A stretch of 64,000 nucleotides of DNA from OFTM291 sp041741375 (GTDB lineage: Bacteria > Gemmatimonadota > Gemmatimonadetes > Gemmatimonadales > GWC2-71-9): positions 1 to 64,000 of the forward strand of contig JBGSKF010000151.1 in the NCBI GenBank assembly GCA_041741375.1. Direction: 5' to 3'. The notes beneath the pieces are model-generated. The model was not told where the DNA came from and did not search any database. It worked only from the letters and a program-made list of their open reading frames with translations. The number at the start of each line of letters is the position of its first letter. The stretch's first letter is position 1. The position numbers were made by a program, and so were the translations under genes. Positions 8,403 through 15,702 of the stretch are shown piece by piece.

Positions 8403-9531
8403 GCGCTCGCTCGGCGGCCACGACCTCCCTCACGGCGAGCACGAGCCGCTCCAGGTCTCCGTCACCCAGATCCCCCATCATCGCCACCCGGAACACCGCC
8501 CGCGCCAGCGCACCCTGCCCCGCATAGATCACGAACCCCCGTTTCTTGAGCCCGTCGTGCAGTGCGTCATACGACACACCGGCCGGAAGCTGCCAGGAGC
8601 GCAACGCCACCGAGGACTCCTCCGTCCGGAGAAGCGGTGCCATTCCCATCGCGTCGAACCCCCGGGCCACAATGCGAGCCCTCGTCTCGTAGCGTGCCCG
8701 GCGTGCCGCCACTCCCCCTTGTTCGGCATGTTCCCGCAGCGCCTCGACGCATGCCTGCATCGCGGTGACCGGCGGCGTGAAGGGTGTTCCCCGCAGGTCC
8801 TGCGCGCGGCACCAGGTGCCGAGATCGAGGGAGAGGGTGCGGGGCGTGACGGAGGGTGGGAGGAGCGCGTTCCGACGGACGATCACGAAGGCCACCCCCG
8901 GAACACCGTGCAGACACTTGTTGGCGGTGCCGGCGCAGGCGGTGATTCCCCAGGCTTCGAAGTCGATCGGTTCCGCTCCGAAGCTGCTGACGGCGTCGAG
9001 GAGGATACCCGCGCCCCGGTCCCGGCAGGCGGCGCCAATCCGGGCGATCGGGTTGAGCCGACCGGTGGTGGTCTCGTGGTGGACCACCGCGAGATGAGTC
9101 GGGCAGGGGCTGTGGTCGAGGAGGCCGGTGACCGCGTCGAGGGGAATGCCGGCGCCCCACGGGAGGGTCAGGCGGGTGTGGGTGATGCCGTGGATCGTGG
9201 CGATCCGGGAGAGGCGCTCGCCGTAGACCCCGTTCTCCACCACGGCCAGGGATCCGGTGGCGGGCACGAGGCTGCTCACCATCGCTTCCATCGCCGTGGT
9301 GCCGGATCCTCCGAGGAGAACCGCGGCCCATGTCGCCGGGTCCAGGTTGTACACCTCGAGGAGACGGCGGCGCACTTCGTCCTGCAGGTCGGCGTACTCC
9401 GTTTCCCGGTGGCAGAGATCAGGCCCGTTCAGCGCGGCACGCACCCGGGCCGAGAGGGTGACGGGACCCGGGTTGAGCAAAAGGGTCCGATCGGCTGCGT
9501 TGATGGGGTCGGGATTCATGGCGCGCGCCAC
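8359..9531 (-). CDS. phnW: 2-aminoethylphosphonate-pyruvate transaminase
   Basis: PLP-dependent class V aminotransferase (390 residues). It carries the family N-terminus LLLNPGPVTLS, LLGGSGTTAMEAM, the cofactor Asp in LLDAVSSFG and the Schiff-base Lys (about 205) in ANKCLHGVPG. PhnW interconverts phosphonoacetaldehyde and 2-aminoethylphosphonate (AEP). It usually works in AEP breakdown, but here it is the last gene of an operon with PEP mutase and phosphonopyruvate decarboxylase, and no phosphonatase is nearby, so it should run in the AEP-forming direction. The GTG at 9531 has GGAG seven bases upstream; the ATG at 9519 would give an ATGA overlap with the decarboxylase and is a fair alternative. 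Confidence 0.9.
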   Translation of the reverse strand: MARAMNPDPINAADRTLLLNPGPVTLSARVRAALNGPDLCHRETEYADLQDEVRRRLLEVYNLDPATWAAVLLGGSGTTAMEAMVSSLVPATGSLAVVENGVYGERLSRIATIHGITHTRLTLPWGAGIPLDAVTGLLDHSPCPTHLAVVHHETTTGRLNPIARIGAACRDRGAGILLDAVSSFGAEPIDFEAWGITACAGTANKCLHGVPGVAFVIVRRNALLPPSVTPRTLSLDLGTWCRAQDLRGTPFTPPVTAMQACVEALREHAEQGGVAARRARYETRARIVARGFDAMGMAPLLRTEESSVALRSWQLPAGVSYDALHDGLKKRGFVIYAGQGALARAVFRVAMMGDLGDGDLERLVLAVREVVAAERALREPAPSPTSGVRR

Positions 9532-10691
9532 AGGGTGGCTCCGATATGGGACATGAGGCGCTCTGTGACCTGAACCGGAGTGAGGTGGGGACGAGGGAGA
9601 CGGCCGGCGATGCCGGGCCGGATGCGAAGGTGGAGGAAGCGGGGACCGGGGCGGGGTTCCGGGCTGGTGAGGAGAGCGTCGATGGCGTCGAGCCGGTGGG
9701 ACGCGAATGCCTGATGGTAGCCGCAGGCTGCCGCGATGCCGGCAAAATGGACCCTGGAAGAGACGGTCGGTTGTCCCCCGGTGGACTCGTGCATCTGATT
9801 GTCCAGGAGGAGGTGGATCAGGTTGCCTCCCGCCTGTGCCCCGATGGTGGCGAAGGTGCCCATCCGCATCAGGGCGGCACCGTCTCCATCAACCACCACG
9901 ACCCGGAGGTCGGGCCGGGCCTGGGAGAGCCCGAGGCCCACGGCGGTGGCGCACCCCATGGAGCCGACCATGTAGAAGTGATTGGGCCGGTCCTCTCGGG
10001 CATAGAGCTCCCGACCGGTGTACCCCGTCGTGGCGATCACCACGGTGGCGCCATCGGGCCGTGTGTGCTCGAGAAGCCGGCCGAGGGCCTCGGCACGGGT
10101 GGGCCACTGCGCGGGGTCACTCACCTCCTCTTCCGGCGTGGGGCTGACCGGCCTCGAGGGGGGAACACTCCGCACGATTCGCGGGGGACGCGGGGCGATG
10201 GTTCCCTTGCGCATCAGCAGCGCGAAGGGGCGGTGGCCGGTGCGCAGGTGCTGGAGTGCGCGCTGGAGAACGGAGGCCACGGTCGCGGATTCGTTCGGGA
10301 AGTACTCCCATGGCACCTGCATCGTGTCCAGCAGGGATCCGGTGATCCGCCCCATCAGCTCATGCTGGGGCTCGTCCTTCAGGTCCGGTGCCCCGCGCCA
10401 GGTGACGATCAGGAGAACCGGGAGCCGGAAGACCCAGGCGAGCGAGGTGAGGGGGCTCACCGCGTTGCCGAGGCCGGAGTTCTGCATCATCGCGATGCCG
10501 GGGTGCCCGCCGAGGGCGGCGCCGGCCATGGCGGCCACGGCCTCACCTTCATTTGCGGCCGTGAGACAGGGAAGCCCGGCATCGTCGATCACGTGGTCGA
10601 GGAACGGGGTGAGAAAGGAGCAGGGCACCCCGGCGTACCGGGCAAGGCCGAGGTCGCGAGCCGGGGTGACGAACTCCGAGGCCTCGATCAC
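9516..10691 (-). CDS. ppd: Phosphonopyruvate decarboxylase
   Basis: Thiamine diphosphate enzyme (391 residues) that decarboxylates phosphonopyruvate to phosphonoacetaldehyde, the irreversible step that pulls the unfavourable PEP mutase reaction forward. The N-terminal Pyr domain has the family pattern GVPCSFLTPFLDHVID and ANEGEAVAAMAGAALGG (activating Glu). The C-terminal PP domain has VVVDGDGAALMRMG and a downstream Asn (LLDNQMHESTGGQPT), the Mg-ThDP motif. Sulfopyruvate decarboxylase is a relative, but the neighbouring PEP mutase and PhnW settle the role. The GTG start at 10691 overlaps the pepM stop as GTGA and has GGGAG nine bases upstream. Confidence 0.92.
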   Translation of the reverse strand: MIEASEFVTPARDLGLARYAGVPCSFLTPFLDHVIDDAGLPCLTAANEGEAVAAMAGAALGGHPGIAMMQNSGLGNAVSPLTSLAWVFRLPVLLIVTWRGAPDLKDEPQHELMGRITGSLLDTMQVPWEYFPNESATVASVLQRALQHLRTGHRPFALLMRKGTIAPRPPRIVRSVPPSRPVSPTPEEEVSDPAQWPTRAEALGRLLEHTRPDGATVVIATTGYTGRELYAREDRPNHFYMVGSMGCATAVGLGLSQARPDLRVVVVDGDGAALMRMGTFATIGAQAGGNLIHLLLDNQMHESTGGQPTVSSRVHFAGIAAACGYHQAFASHRLDAIDALLTSPEPRPGPRFLHLRIRPGIAGRLPRPHLTPVQVTERLMSHIGATLWRAP

Positions 10692-12349
10692 GCGAACGCT
10701 CCCGCCTGGTGGAGGTCCTCCAGGTCGTTGACGTCGAGCCAGTGCCCGCTGATATAACAGACCGCGGGCGGGGTGCCGGTGGCCGCGAGGTGTGTGAGGA
10801 GGAACGGGAGATCGAGCCGGGGGAAATCGGGGCGGGACTGAAGCTCCGTCAGAGCCCGCCGGAGGCGCTGCGTGCCCTCACTGCGCGAGCGGACCATTCC
10901 GACCCACCGGCCATGGGCGGAGACGCCGTTGGATCCCGGGGTCGCGGAGACCCGGAGCAGGGAGACCCGTTGGTCGAAGATCCCTCGATCGTCCGCGGCG
11001 CTGCAGTGGGCCAGATCGCGGTCGAGGTGGCGGTCTCCCGGGCGCACGGAGGAATCGACGACGGTGACCACGTCTCCCTCGGTCTGGAAGAGACGATCGA
11101 GGATGTAGCTCCGGAAGAGGATGTCGCCATAGAGCAGGAGCACGTCTCCCTCCATGATCTCCAAGGTGCGGGCCAGGGAGGCGAGTTCGCCCGTGGTGTC
11201 ATGGTCGGGATTGAGGAGGACGGTGACGCCCGGAATGTCGATGGCCTCGGCGCGCCACCCCCCCACCACGGTGAGGTCGTGCATTCCCTGGCCCTTCAGG
11301 GTGTCCACCATCCGGCGAAGAAGCGGGACACCCGCCACGGGGAGCATCACCTTGGGGCGGTCCTCCGTCACCGCCTCCAGTCCCGCGCCGCGGGTGGCTC
11401 CCAGGATGATGGCCCGGGTGTGTCCGTGTCCGGTGTCCGCATACCGTCGCTCGGCCTCGAGCAACTCGTCGGCGCCTTGCAGCCGGAACACCTCGTCCAC
11501 CGGGGCGATGCGGTCCTCCACCGTCACCAGTGTCTCCCGGGCGTGGATTTCCCGCGCGGTCTCCTGCATGGCCCGGATGGAGGAACGCAGCAGATGGTTG
11601 GCCCAGATGACCACGTTGATGCCGGCCCGGCGGAACACGTCGGTGGGGGTGGAGTAGTACTTGGTGGGCACGATGACGAGGGGAGCGCGACCCGCCCATT
11701 TCCGGGCAAAGTCGAGGATCTCGTCGGGTCGCGAGCTCTTGCTGTGGATGAGGATCGCATCGGCGCCCGCCTGGCGGTAGGCCTCGGCCCGGCGCAGCGC
11801 CTCCGACAGGCCCCACCCGGCGATCAGGGCCTCCACGCGCGCCACCAGGCAGAAGTCCGCGGTGCACTGGCTGTCCTTTCCCGCCTTGATCTTGCCGCAG
11901 AACTCGTCCACATCGGCGAGCGGTTGTCGCTCCCCCCGGATGAAGCTGTTGGTCTTGGGGAACTGCTTGTCCTCGATACAGACACCGGCGATGCCGCGCT
12001 GTTCCAGCTTGCCCACGAGCCGCCGGAGGTTGTTGAAGTTTCCATACCCGGTGTCGCCATCGAGCAGGATGGGGATGGTGGTGGTGTCGGCCATGAATTC
12101 CAGGACATCCACCACCTGGGTCCAGCTCGCCTCGTTGCTGTCCCGCACACCGAGCTGGGCCGAGATCGAGAGCCCGCTGCCCCAGAGGCCGGCAAAGCCC
12201 GCCTCCTCGGCGATCCGGGCGCTGAGTCCGTTGTGGGCCTCCATCAGGAAGTCCAGATCGGGGGAGGTCAGCAGGCGGCGCAGAGCGGCCGCCTTGCCGG
12301 GGGCCTGGCACCGCGGGGCCACGGGAAGGCGAGGCAGGCTGCTGATCAT
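10688..12349 (-). CDS. pepM: Phosphoenolpyruvate mutase fused to a nucleotidyltransferase domain
   Basis: A 553-residue two-domain protein. Residues about 25-300 are PEP mutase, which makes the C-P bond by isomerising PEP to phosphonopyruvate: MEAHNGLSA, WGSGLSIS, LLDGDTGYGNFNN and the diagnostic EDKQFPKTNS (E126-S135), which separates mutase from isocitrate lyase relatives. Residues about 315-553 are an NTP-transferase fold with ILGATRGAGL, PKVMLPVAG and the metal-binding LLLYGDILF. Such fusions are known in AEP clusters, where the second domain is thought to activate AEP with CTP. Here the signature loop is unusual: the usual AAGxGxRL reads GATRGAGL, without the Arg. It overlaps the genes on both sides by four bases. 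Confidence 0.93.
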   Translation of the reverse strand: MISSLPRLPVAPRCQAPGKAAALRRLLTSPDLDFLMEAHNGLSARIAEEAGFAGLWGSGLSISAQLGVRDSNEASWTQVVDVLEFMADTTTIPILLDGDTGYGNFNNLRRLVGKLEQRGIAGVCIEDKQFPKTNSFIRGERQPLADVDEFCGKIKAGKDSQCTADFCLVARVEALIAGWGLSEALRRAEAYRQAGADAILIHSKSSRPDEILDFARKWAGRAPLVIVPTKYYSTPTDVFRRAGINVVIWANHLLRSSIRAMQETAREIHARETLVTVEDRIAPVDEVFRLQGADELLEAERRYADTGHGHTRAIILGATRGAGLEAVTEDRPKVMLPVAGVPLLRRMVDTLKGQGMHDLTVVGGWRAEAIDIPGVTVLLNPDHDTTGELASLARTLEIMEGDVLLLYGDILFRSYILDRLFQTEGDVVTVVDSSVRPGDRHLDRDLAHCSAADDRGIFDQRVSLLRVSATPGSNGVSAHGRWVGMVRSRSEGTQRLRRALTELQSRPDFPRLDLPFLLTHLAATGTPPAVCYISGHWLDVNDLEDLHQAGAFA

Positions 12350-13161
12350 GGGGAACGCTCCAGCGTGAGGGGCACGATCTCCCGGGATGGCCCAGGGGTT
12401 CCGGGAAGCGAATCAAGGAGGGGGAGAATGGCGGTCCGGGCGCGGGAGACATCCTCCGGGAAATCGATCTCGATCCAGGGAAGACCGGTGATGTCCTCCG
12501 CGCCGAATTCGCCCGAGGGACTCTCGAGGATCAGGTCGCGGAGTACCTCCTCATGCGGCGCTTCTTGTCGGCCCTGGTTGAGGTATCGGCGGGCTCCCTC
12601 CGCCATCCGGCGCGCTCCCGCGGCGGACAATCGGAAAAATCCCACCGACTCTCCCACGGTGTCGTAGCGCAGGTCCGATGCGACCTGTTTGCGGAACTCG
12701 ACGACCTGCCCCTTTCTCTGGCAGACCTTGACCGGCTCCTCCCCCTCGGCGGACGACCGGTCGAACAGGAGGCGTTGCGGGGGGCCCGGTGTGAGCAGGG
12801 GCGCGAGGATGCGACCGTCGCAGAGGACGTCGGCATCCAGGAGGATCGTCTCCTCGCCCGCGGTGAGCCAGGGAGCCGCGGTGTCCAGGCTCACCACGCT
12901 TCCCTCGCGGAAGCGGGGGTTCCACCGGGTCTCGGGTCGGGGGATGATGTCGAGATGGTCCAGCACCTCCTCAATGGCATGATCGTGCCACCCGGTCACG
13001 ATGCCTATCCGGAAGATACCCGCATCGTGCAGCATCCGGAGCTGCCGTTCGAGCAGGGTGTGGCCCCCGAAGGGGAGCAGACACTTGGGGAGTCGGTCCG
13101 CTTCGTCGCCGCCGGAGGAGAGCCGGCGCCCGATGCCCGCGGCGAGGATCACCGCCCTCAC
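12346..13161 (-). CDS. Nucleotidyltransferase, candidate CTP:2-aminoethylphosphonate cytidylyltransferase
   Basis: A 271-residue single-domain NTP transferase. The N-terminus is canonical, AVILAAGIGRRL, followed by LPKCLLPFGG and the metal motif LLDADVLCD, as in sugar-phosphate and choline/AEP cytidylyltransferases (LicC, PntC). It has the intact signature Arg that the PepM-fused domain lacks, so it is a good candidate for the enzyme that makes CMP-AEP. The substrate cannot be proved from sequence. The GTG start at 13161 overlaps the stop of the upstream membrane protein gene (GTGA), and the stop overlaps the pepM start (ATGA). Confidence 0.8.
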   Translation of the reverse strand: MRAVILAAGIGRRLSSGGDEADRLPKCLLPFGGHTLLERQLRMLHDAGIFRIGIVTGWHDHAIEEVLDHLDIIPRPETRWNPRFREGSVVSLDTAAPWLTAGEETILLDADVLCDGRILAPLLTPGPPQRLLFDRSSAEGEEPVKVCQRKGQVVEFRKQVASDLRYDTVGESVGFFRLSAAGARRMAEGARRYLNQGRQEAPHEEVLRDLILESPSGEFGAEDITGLPWIEIDFPEDVSRARTAILPLLDSLPGTPGPSREIVPLTLERSP

Positions 13162-14180
13162 GACGGGACTCCCGGTTCGCCGGGTGTGACGGTGCACGGT
13201 CGGGCCATCGGAGCGATGGGAGCACGCGTCAGGGCGCGGGCCTCCGTGAACTGCCACACCACGAGGCCCGGGACTCCGAGGGCAAGCTCGCGGACCCGCT
13301 TGGCAAGCGAGAGGGCGAGGGCCACTCCGGGGTCGATGCCGAGGAGGGAGCCGAGAAAGATGTAGGCGCCCTCCTGGATGCCCAGGGCCCCGGGCACGGC
13401 GAAGGCCGCGCCGCGCACCGCCTGCCCGAGGCTCTCGAGCACCAGCGCCTCGGTGAGGGAAACGGGGGCTCCCACCAGCCACATCACGAGCCAGACCTCT
13501 CCCGCTCCGAAAATCCACGCCCCGAAGTGCCACACGCTCGACACGAGGACTCCCCGGCCCCGGCCGTAGACGGCCCGGAGCTCGCGGTCGAGCGACTCGG
13601 CCCCCCCCAGAAGGCTGGTCCACGCCCGCCCGGTGACCGGAGCGAGGTGCCGCGCCAGGAAGCCGAAGAGACCTCGTCGCTGGACATGCCAGAAGAGGCC
13701 GATGACGAACGCCACGAGCCCGAGCCCCGCGAGAAGAACCGGCAGAGCCCCGGTCGGTCCGATCCGCGTGAGGAGGATCCCGAGGCCCAGGAGCCCGAAG
13801 AACATCTGGGTGCCGGCGGCGACGGTCATGTCCGCGATCACTGTGGCCGCGGCCACCGGTCCCGGGGTGCCCGTGCGGGTCACGAGACGCGCCTTGGCCA
13901 CATCGCCCCCGATCTGCGCCACGGGTAGGAGCCCGTTCACCGATTCTCCGATCCAGCGGGTCCACACCAGGGTTCGAAGCGGAGGATGGGGTTGCGGGAA
14001 GAGGGGGCGCCAGGCGATGGCGTCGAGCACGACGATCACCCCATGCAGCACAATCACCAGGAGGAGGCCCCAGCCGGCAGCGCCCAGCGCGGTGAGCACG
14101 ACGGTGGTTCCCTGCCACGCCAGGATCCCCGTGAAGAGGGCGAGGCCCAGGAGTCCGGTGGCGAGGGCTGCTTTCCTCAT
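13158..14180 (-). CDS. Flippase-like integral membrane protein (lysylphosphatidylglycerol synthase TM / UPF0104 type)
   Basis: A 340-residue polytopic membrane protein with about eight hydrophobic segments, matching the lysylphosphatidylglycerol synthase transmembrane / HpnL-like family: GESVNGLLPVAQIGGDVAKA (family signature) and AVPGALGIQEGAYIFLG. In MprF this module flips the modified lipid; stand-alone members are found in lipid and glycan operons. It has no catalytic aminoacyl domain. Its place between the oxygenase and the nucleotidyltransferase, with ATGA and GTGA overlaps, suggests it moves the phosphonolipid made by this operon across the inner membrane. That role is inferred. Confidence 0.82.
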   Translation of the reverse strand: MRKAALATGLLGLALFTGILAWQGTTVVLTALGAAGWGLLLVIVLHGVIVVLDAIAWRPLFPQPHPPLRTLVWTRWIGESVNGLLPVAQIGGDVAKARLVTRTGTPGPVAAATVIADMTVAAGTQMFFGLLGLGILLTRIGPTGALPVLLAGLGLVAFVIGLFWHVQRRGLFGFLARHLAPVTGRAWTSLLGGAESLDRELRAVYGRGRGVLVSSVWHFGAWIFGAGEVWLVMWLVGAPVSLTEALVLESLGQAVRGAAFAVPGALGIQEGAYIFLGSLLGIDPGVALALSLAKRVRELALGVPGLVVWQFTEARALTRAPIAPMARPCTVTPGEPGVPS

Positions 14181-14932
14181 GCGGTCTGCTTCCTCCCGTG
14201 GAACACCTGCCGGAATCCGAAATACGCGATGCTGTCCTTCATGTGCGACACGAACCGGTGCCAGGGCGTCATTCGTGGGTCGGTGACGAACTCCATGGTG
14301 AGGGAGACCCGTCGTTCATCCGGTCCCAGCGGGGTCACCTGATGCCAGACCGTGTCGCCGTTGAAAAAGACCAGGGTGCCCGGGCGAAGGGGAACCGAGA
14401 GGTCAATGGTGTCCCGGTCGGTGCGGGTGCGATGAAGCTGGCAGTCGAGGGTCGCGGCGGAGTCGTTGACCAGACCGAAGAGCAGGGTGTACCGCCGGCC
14501 GCGGTAGTAGGAGGTGTCGTAGTGCCAGGTGATGTAGTCGCCCGGTTCGGTGTAGTAGTACAGGGCGTAGGTGTGGGGGTCCGATGCGGGGCAGTCGAGC
14601 AGCGTGTCGCCGGTCAGCTCCTGGAGAAAGGCGCGCAGGGCGGGCGACCGGTACAGCTCCGGGATCAGGGGGAAGGCCCGGTCCAGCACATGACGCCCCA
14701 CGCTTCCGCCCTTCTTGACCCGGGGGACGAAATTGCGGTGGACCAGGGGATCCAGATCCGGAAGCCGCTCCAGCAGGCGAGTGAGAACCGCAGGGGGGAG
14801 GAAGTCCTCCACCAGGAGAAACTCGCCCTGCTCGGCGAACTGGAGACGGAGGGCTTCGTGATCCAGGGCAGCGAGAGCGGCCCGCAGGTCGGAATCGAGC
14901 GCAGGCACGGGGGAGGTCGCGGTCGCTGTCAT
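14177..14932 (-). CDS. 2-oxoglutarate/Fe(II)-dependent oxygenase
   Basis: A 251-residue oxygenase of the prolyl 4-hydroxylase-like 2OG-Fe(II) type. The iron triad is visible: HYD (His137, Asp139) in TWHYDTSYYRGRR, and His197 in DTVWHQVTPL, followed by DERRVSLTMEF, whose Arg should bind the 2-oxoglutarate carboxylate. In this operon the likely substrate is AEP, CMP-AEP or the finished lipid. Alpha-carbon hydroxylation would give 1-hydroxy-AEP, a headgroup known from Bacteriovorax phosphonosphingolipids. Acyl-chain hydroxylation is an alternative. The start is the ATG at 14932, overlapping the upstream stop as ATGA; the longer open frame upstream is the antisense of the next gene. Confidence 0.85.
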   Translation of the reverse strand: MTATATSPVPALDSDLRAALAALDHEALRLQFAEQGEFLLVEDFLPPAVLTRLLERLPDLDPLVHRNFVPRVKKGGSVGRHVLDRAFPLIPELYRSPALRAFLQELTGDTLLDCPASDPHTYALYYYTEPGDYITWHYDTSYYRGRRYTLLFGLVNDSAATLDCQLHRTRTDRDTIDLSVPLRPGTLVFFNGDTVWHQVTPLGPDERRVSLTMEFVTDPRMTPWHRFVSHMKDSIAYFGFRQVFHGRKQTA

Positions 14933-15573
14933 GGATCTCTCGCCGGGGTGGAAGTGGTGCTCAAAGTGGAGGGGGATTCCGGGTGAGGCCGGAGGCCGAG
15001 ATACCGGAAGACGAGCCACGCCGCGAAGAGCGGAGCCCCGACCACCGCGGCCAGGAGGAAGGGCTGGAGGGCTCCCCCGAGAACCACGAGGGGGAGCAGA
15101 TAGAGGACGTCCTCGATCTCGAACCAGCCGGTGTGGGGGAGGGCGGCCCGCGCGGCTCCGATCCGGCGTTCGATCTCGATGCGGAGCCAGAAGATGGCCG
15201 AGACCGAGAGCCCGGCCAGGAGTCCGAGCGGGGCCGCCCATTGGTGCAGCCACCCGGAGCGGAGGCCGATCCCGATTCCCAGGAAGACCAGGCCGTGGAC
15301 CGCCGCATCGGAGGCCAGATCGTAGACATGGCCGAATCGTGTGATCCGCCCGGTCATCCGGGCCAGTTCCCCGTCCGTGTGGTCGAGCAGGTTGGAGAGA
15401 AAGAAGAGCCACCCGCCGGTCACGACCCAGTGGCCTCCGGCGGCGAAGGCCACGGCGGAGGCGAGCCCGACCACCAGGCGGAGGGTGGTGAGGTGACTGG
15501 GCGTGACCGGCGTGTGTTGGAGCGGCCGCACCAGCCAGTGGGCCAACCGCGCGTCGAGGGGGCGGGTGCTCAT
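14929..15573 (-). CDS. CDP-alcohol phosphatidyltransferase family protein
   Basis: A 214-residue integral membrane enzyme with six or so hydrophobic segments and a perfect CDP-alcohol phosphotransferase signature: D64-xx-D67-G-xx-AR (71-72), eight residues, G81-xxx-D85-xxx-D89. Members transfer a phospho-group from a CDP- or CMP-activated alcohol to an acceptor alcohol. In this operon the natural donor is CMP-AEP and the acceptor diacylglycerol or a similar lipid alcohol, giving a C-P headgroup lipid. The ATG at 15573 has GAGG eight bases upstream; an in-frame start at 15669 would add 32 residues without clear homology. It is the first gene of the seven-gene overlapped set, 129 bases after ispH. 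Confidence 0.88.
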   Translation of the reverse strand: MSTRPLDARLAHWLVRPLQHTPVTPSHLTTLRLVVGLASAVAFAAGGHWVVTGGWLFFLSNLLDHTDGELARMTGRITRFGHVYDLASDAAVHGLVFLGIGIGLRSGWLHQWAAPLGLLAGLSVSAIFWLRIEIERRIGAARAALPHTGWFEIEDVLYLLPLVVLGGALQPFLLAAVVGAPLFAAWLVFRYLGLRPHPESPSTLSTTSTPARDP

Positions 15574-15702
15574 CGCACCCTCGTCGGGAAGGGGAGGATG
15601 TCCGGGCGGCGTGGCCTCGCAGGTCTCATCGGCGGCACAGTCCTTCCGGGTTGTCGGTACACCTGCCATCTCGGTAACGACGGCAGCCCCCGGTTGGATG
15701 TC

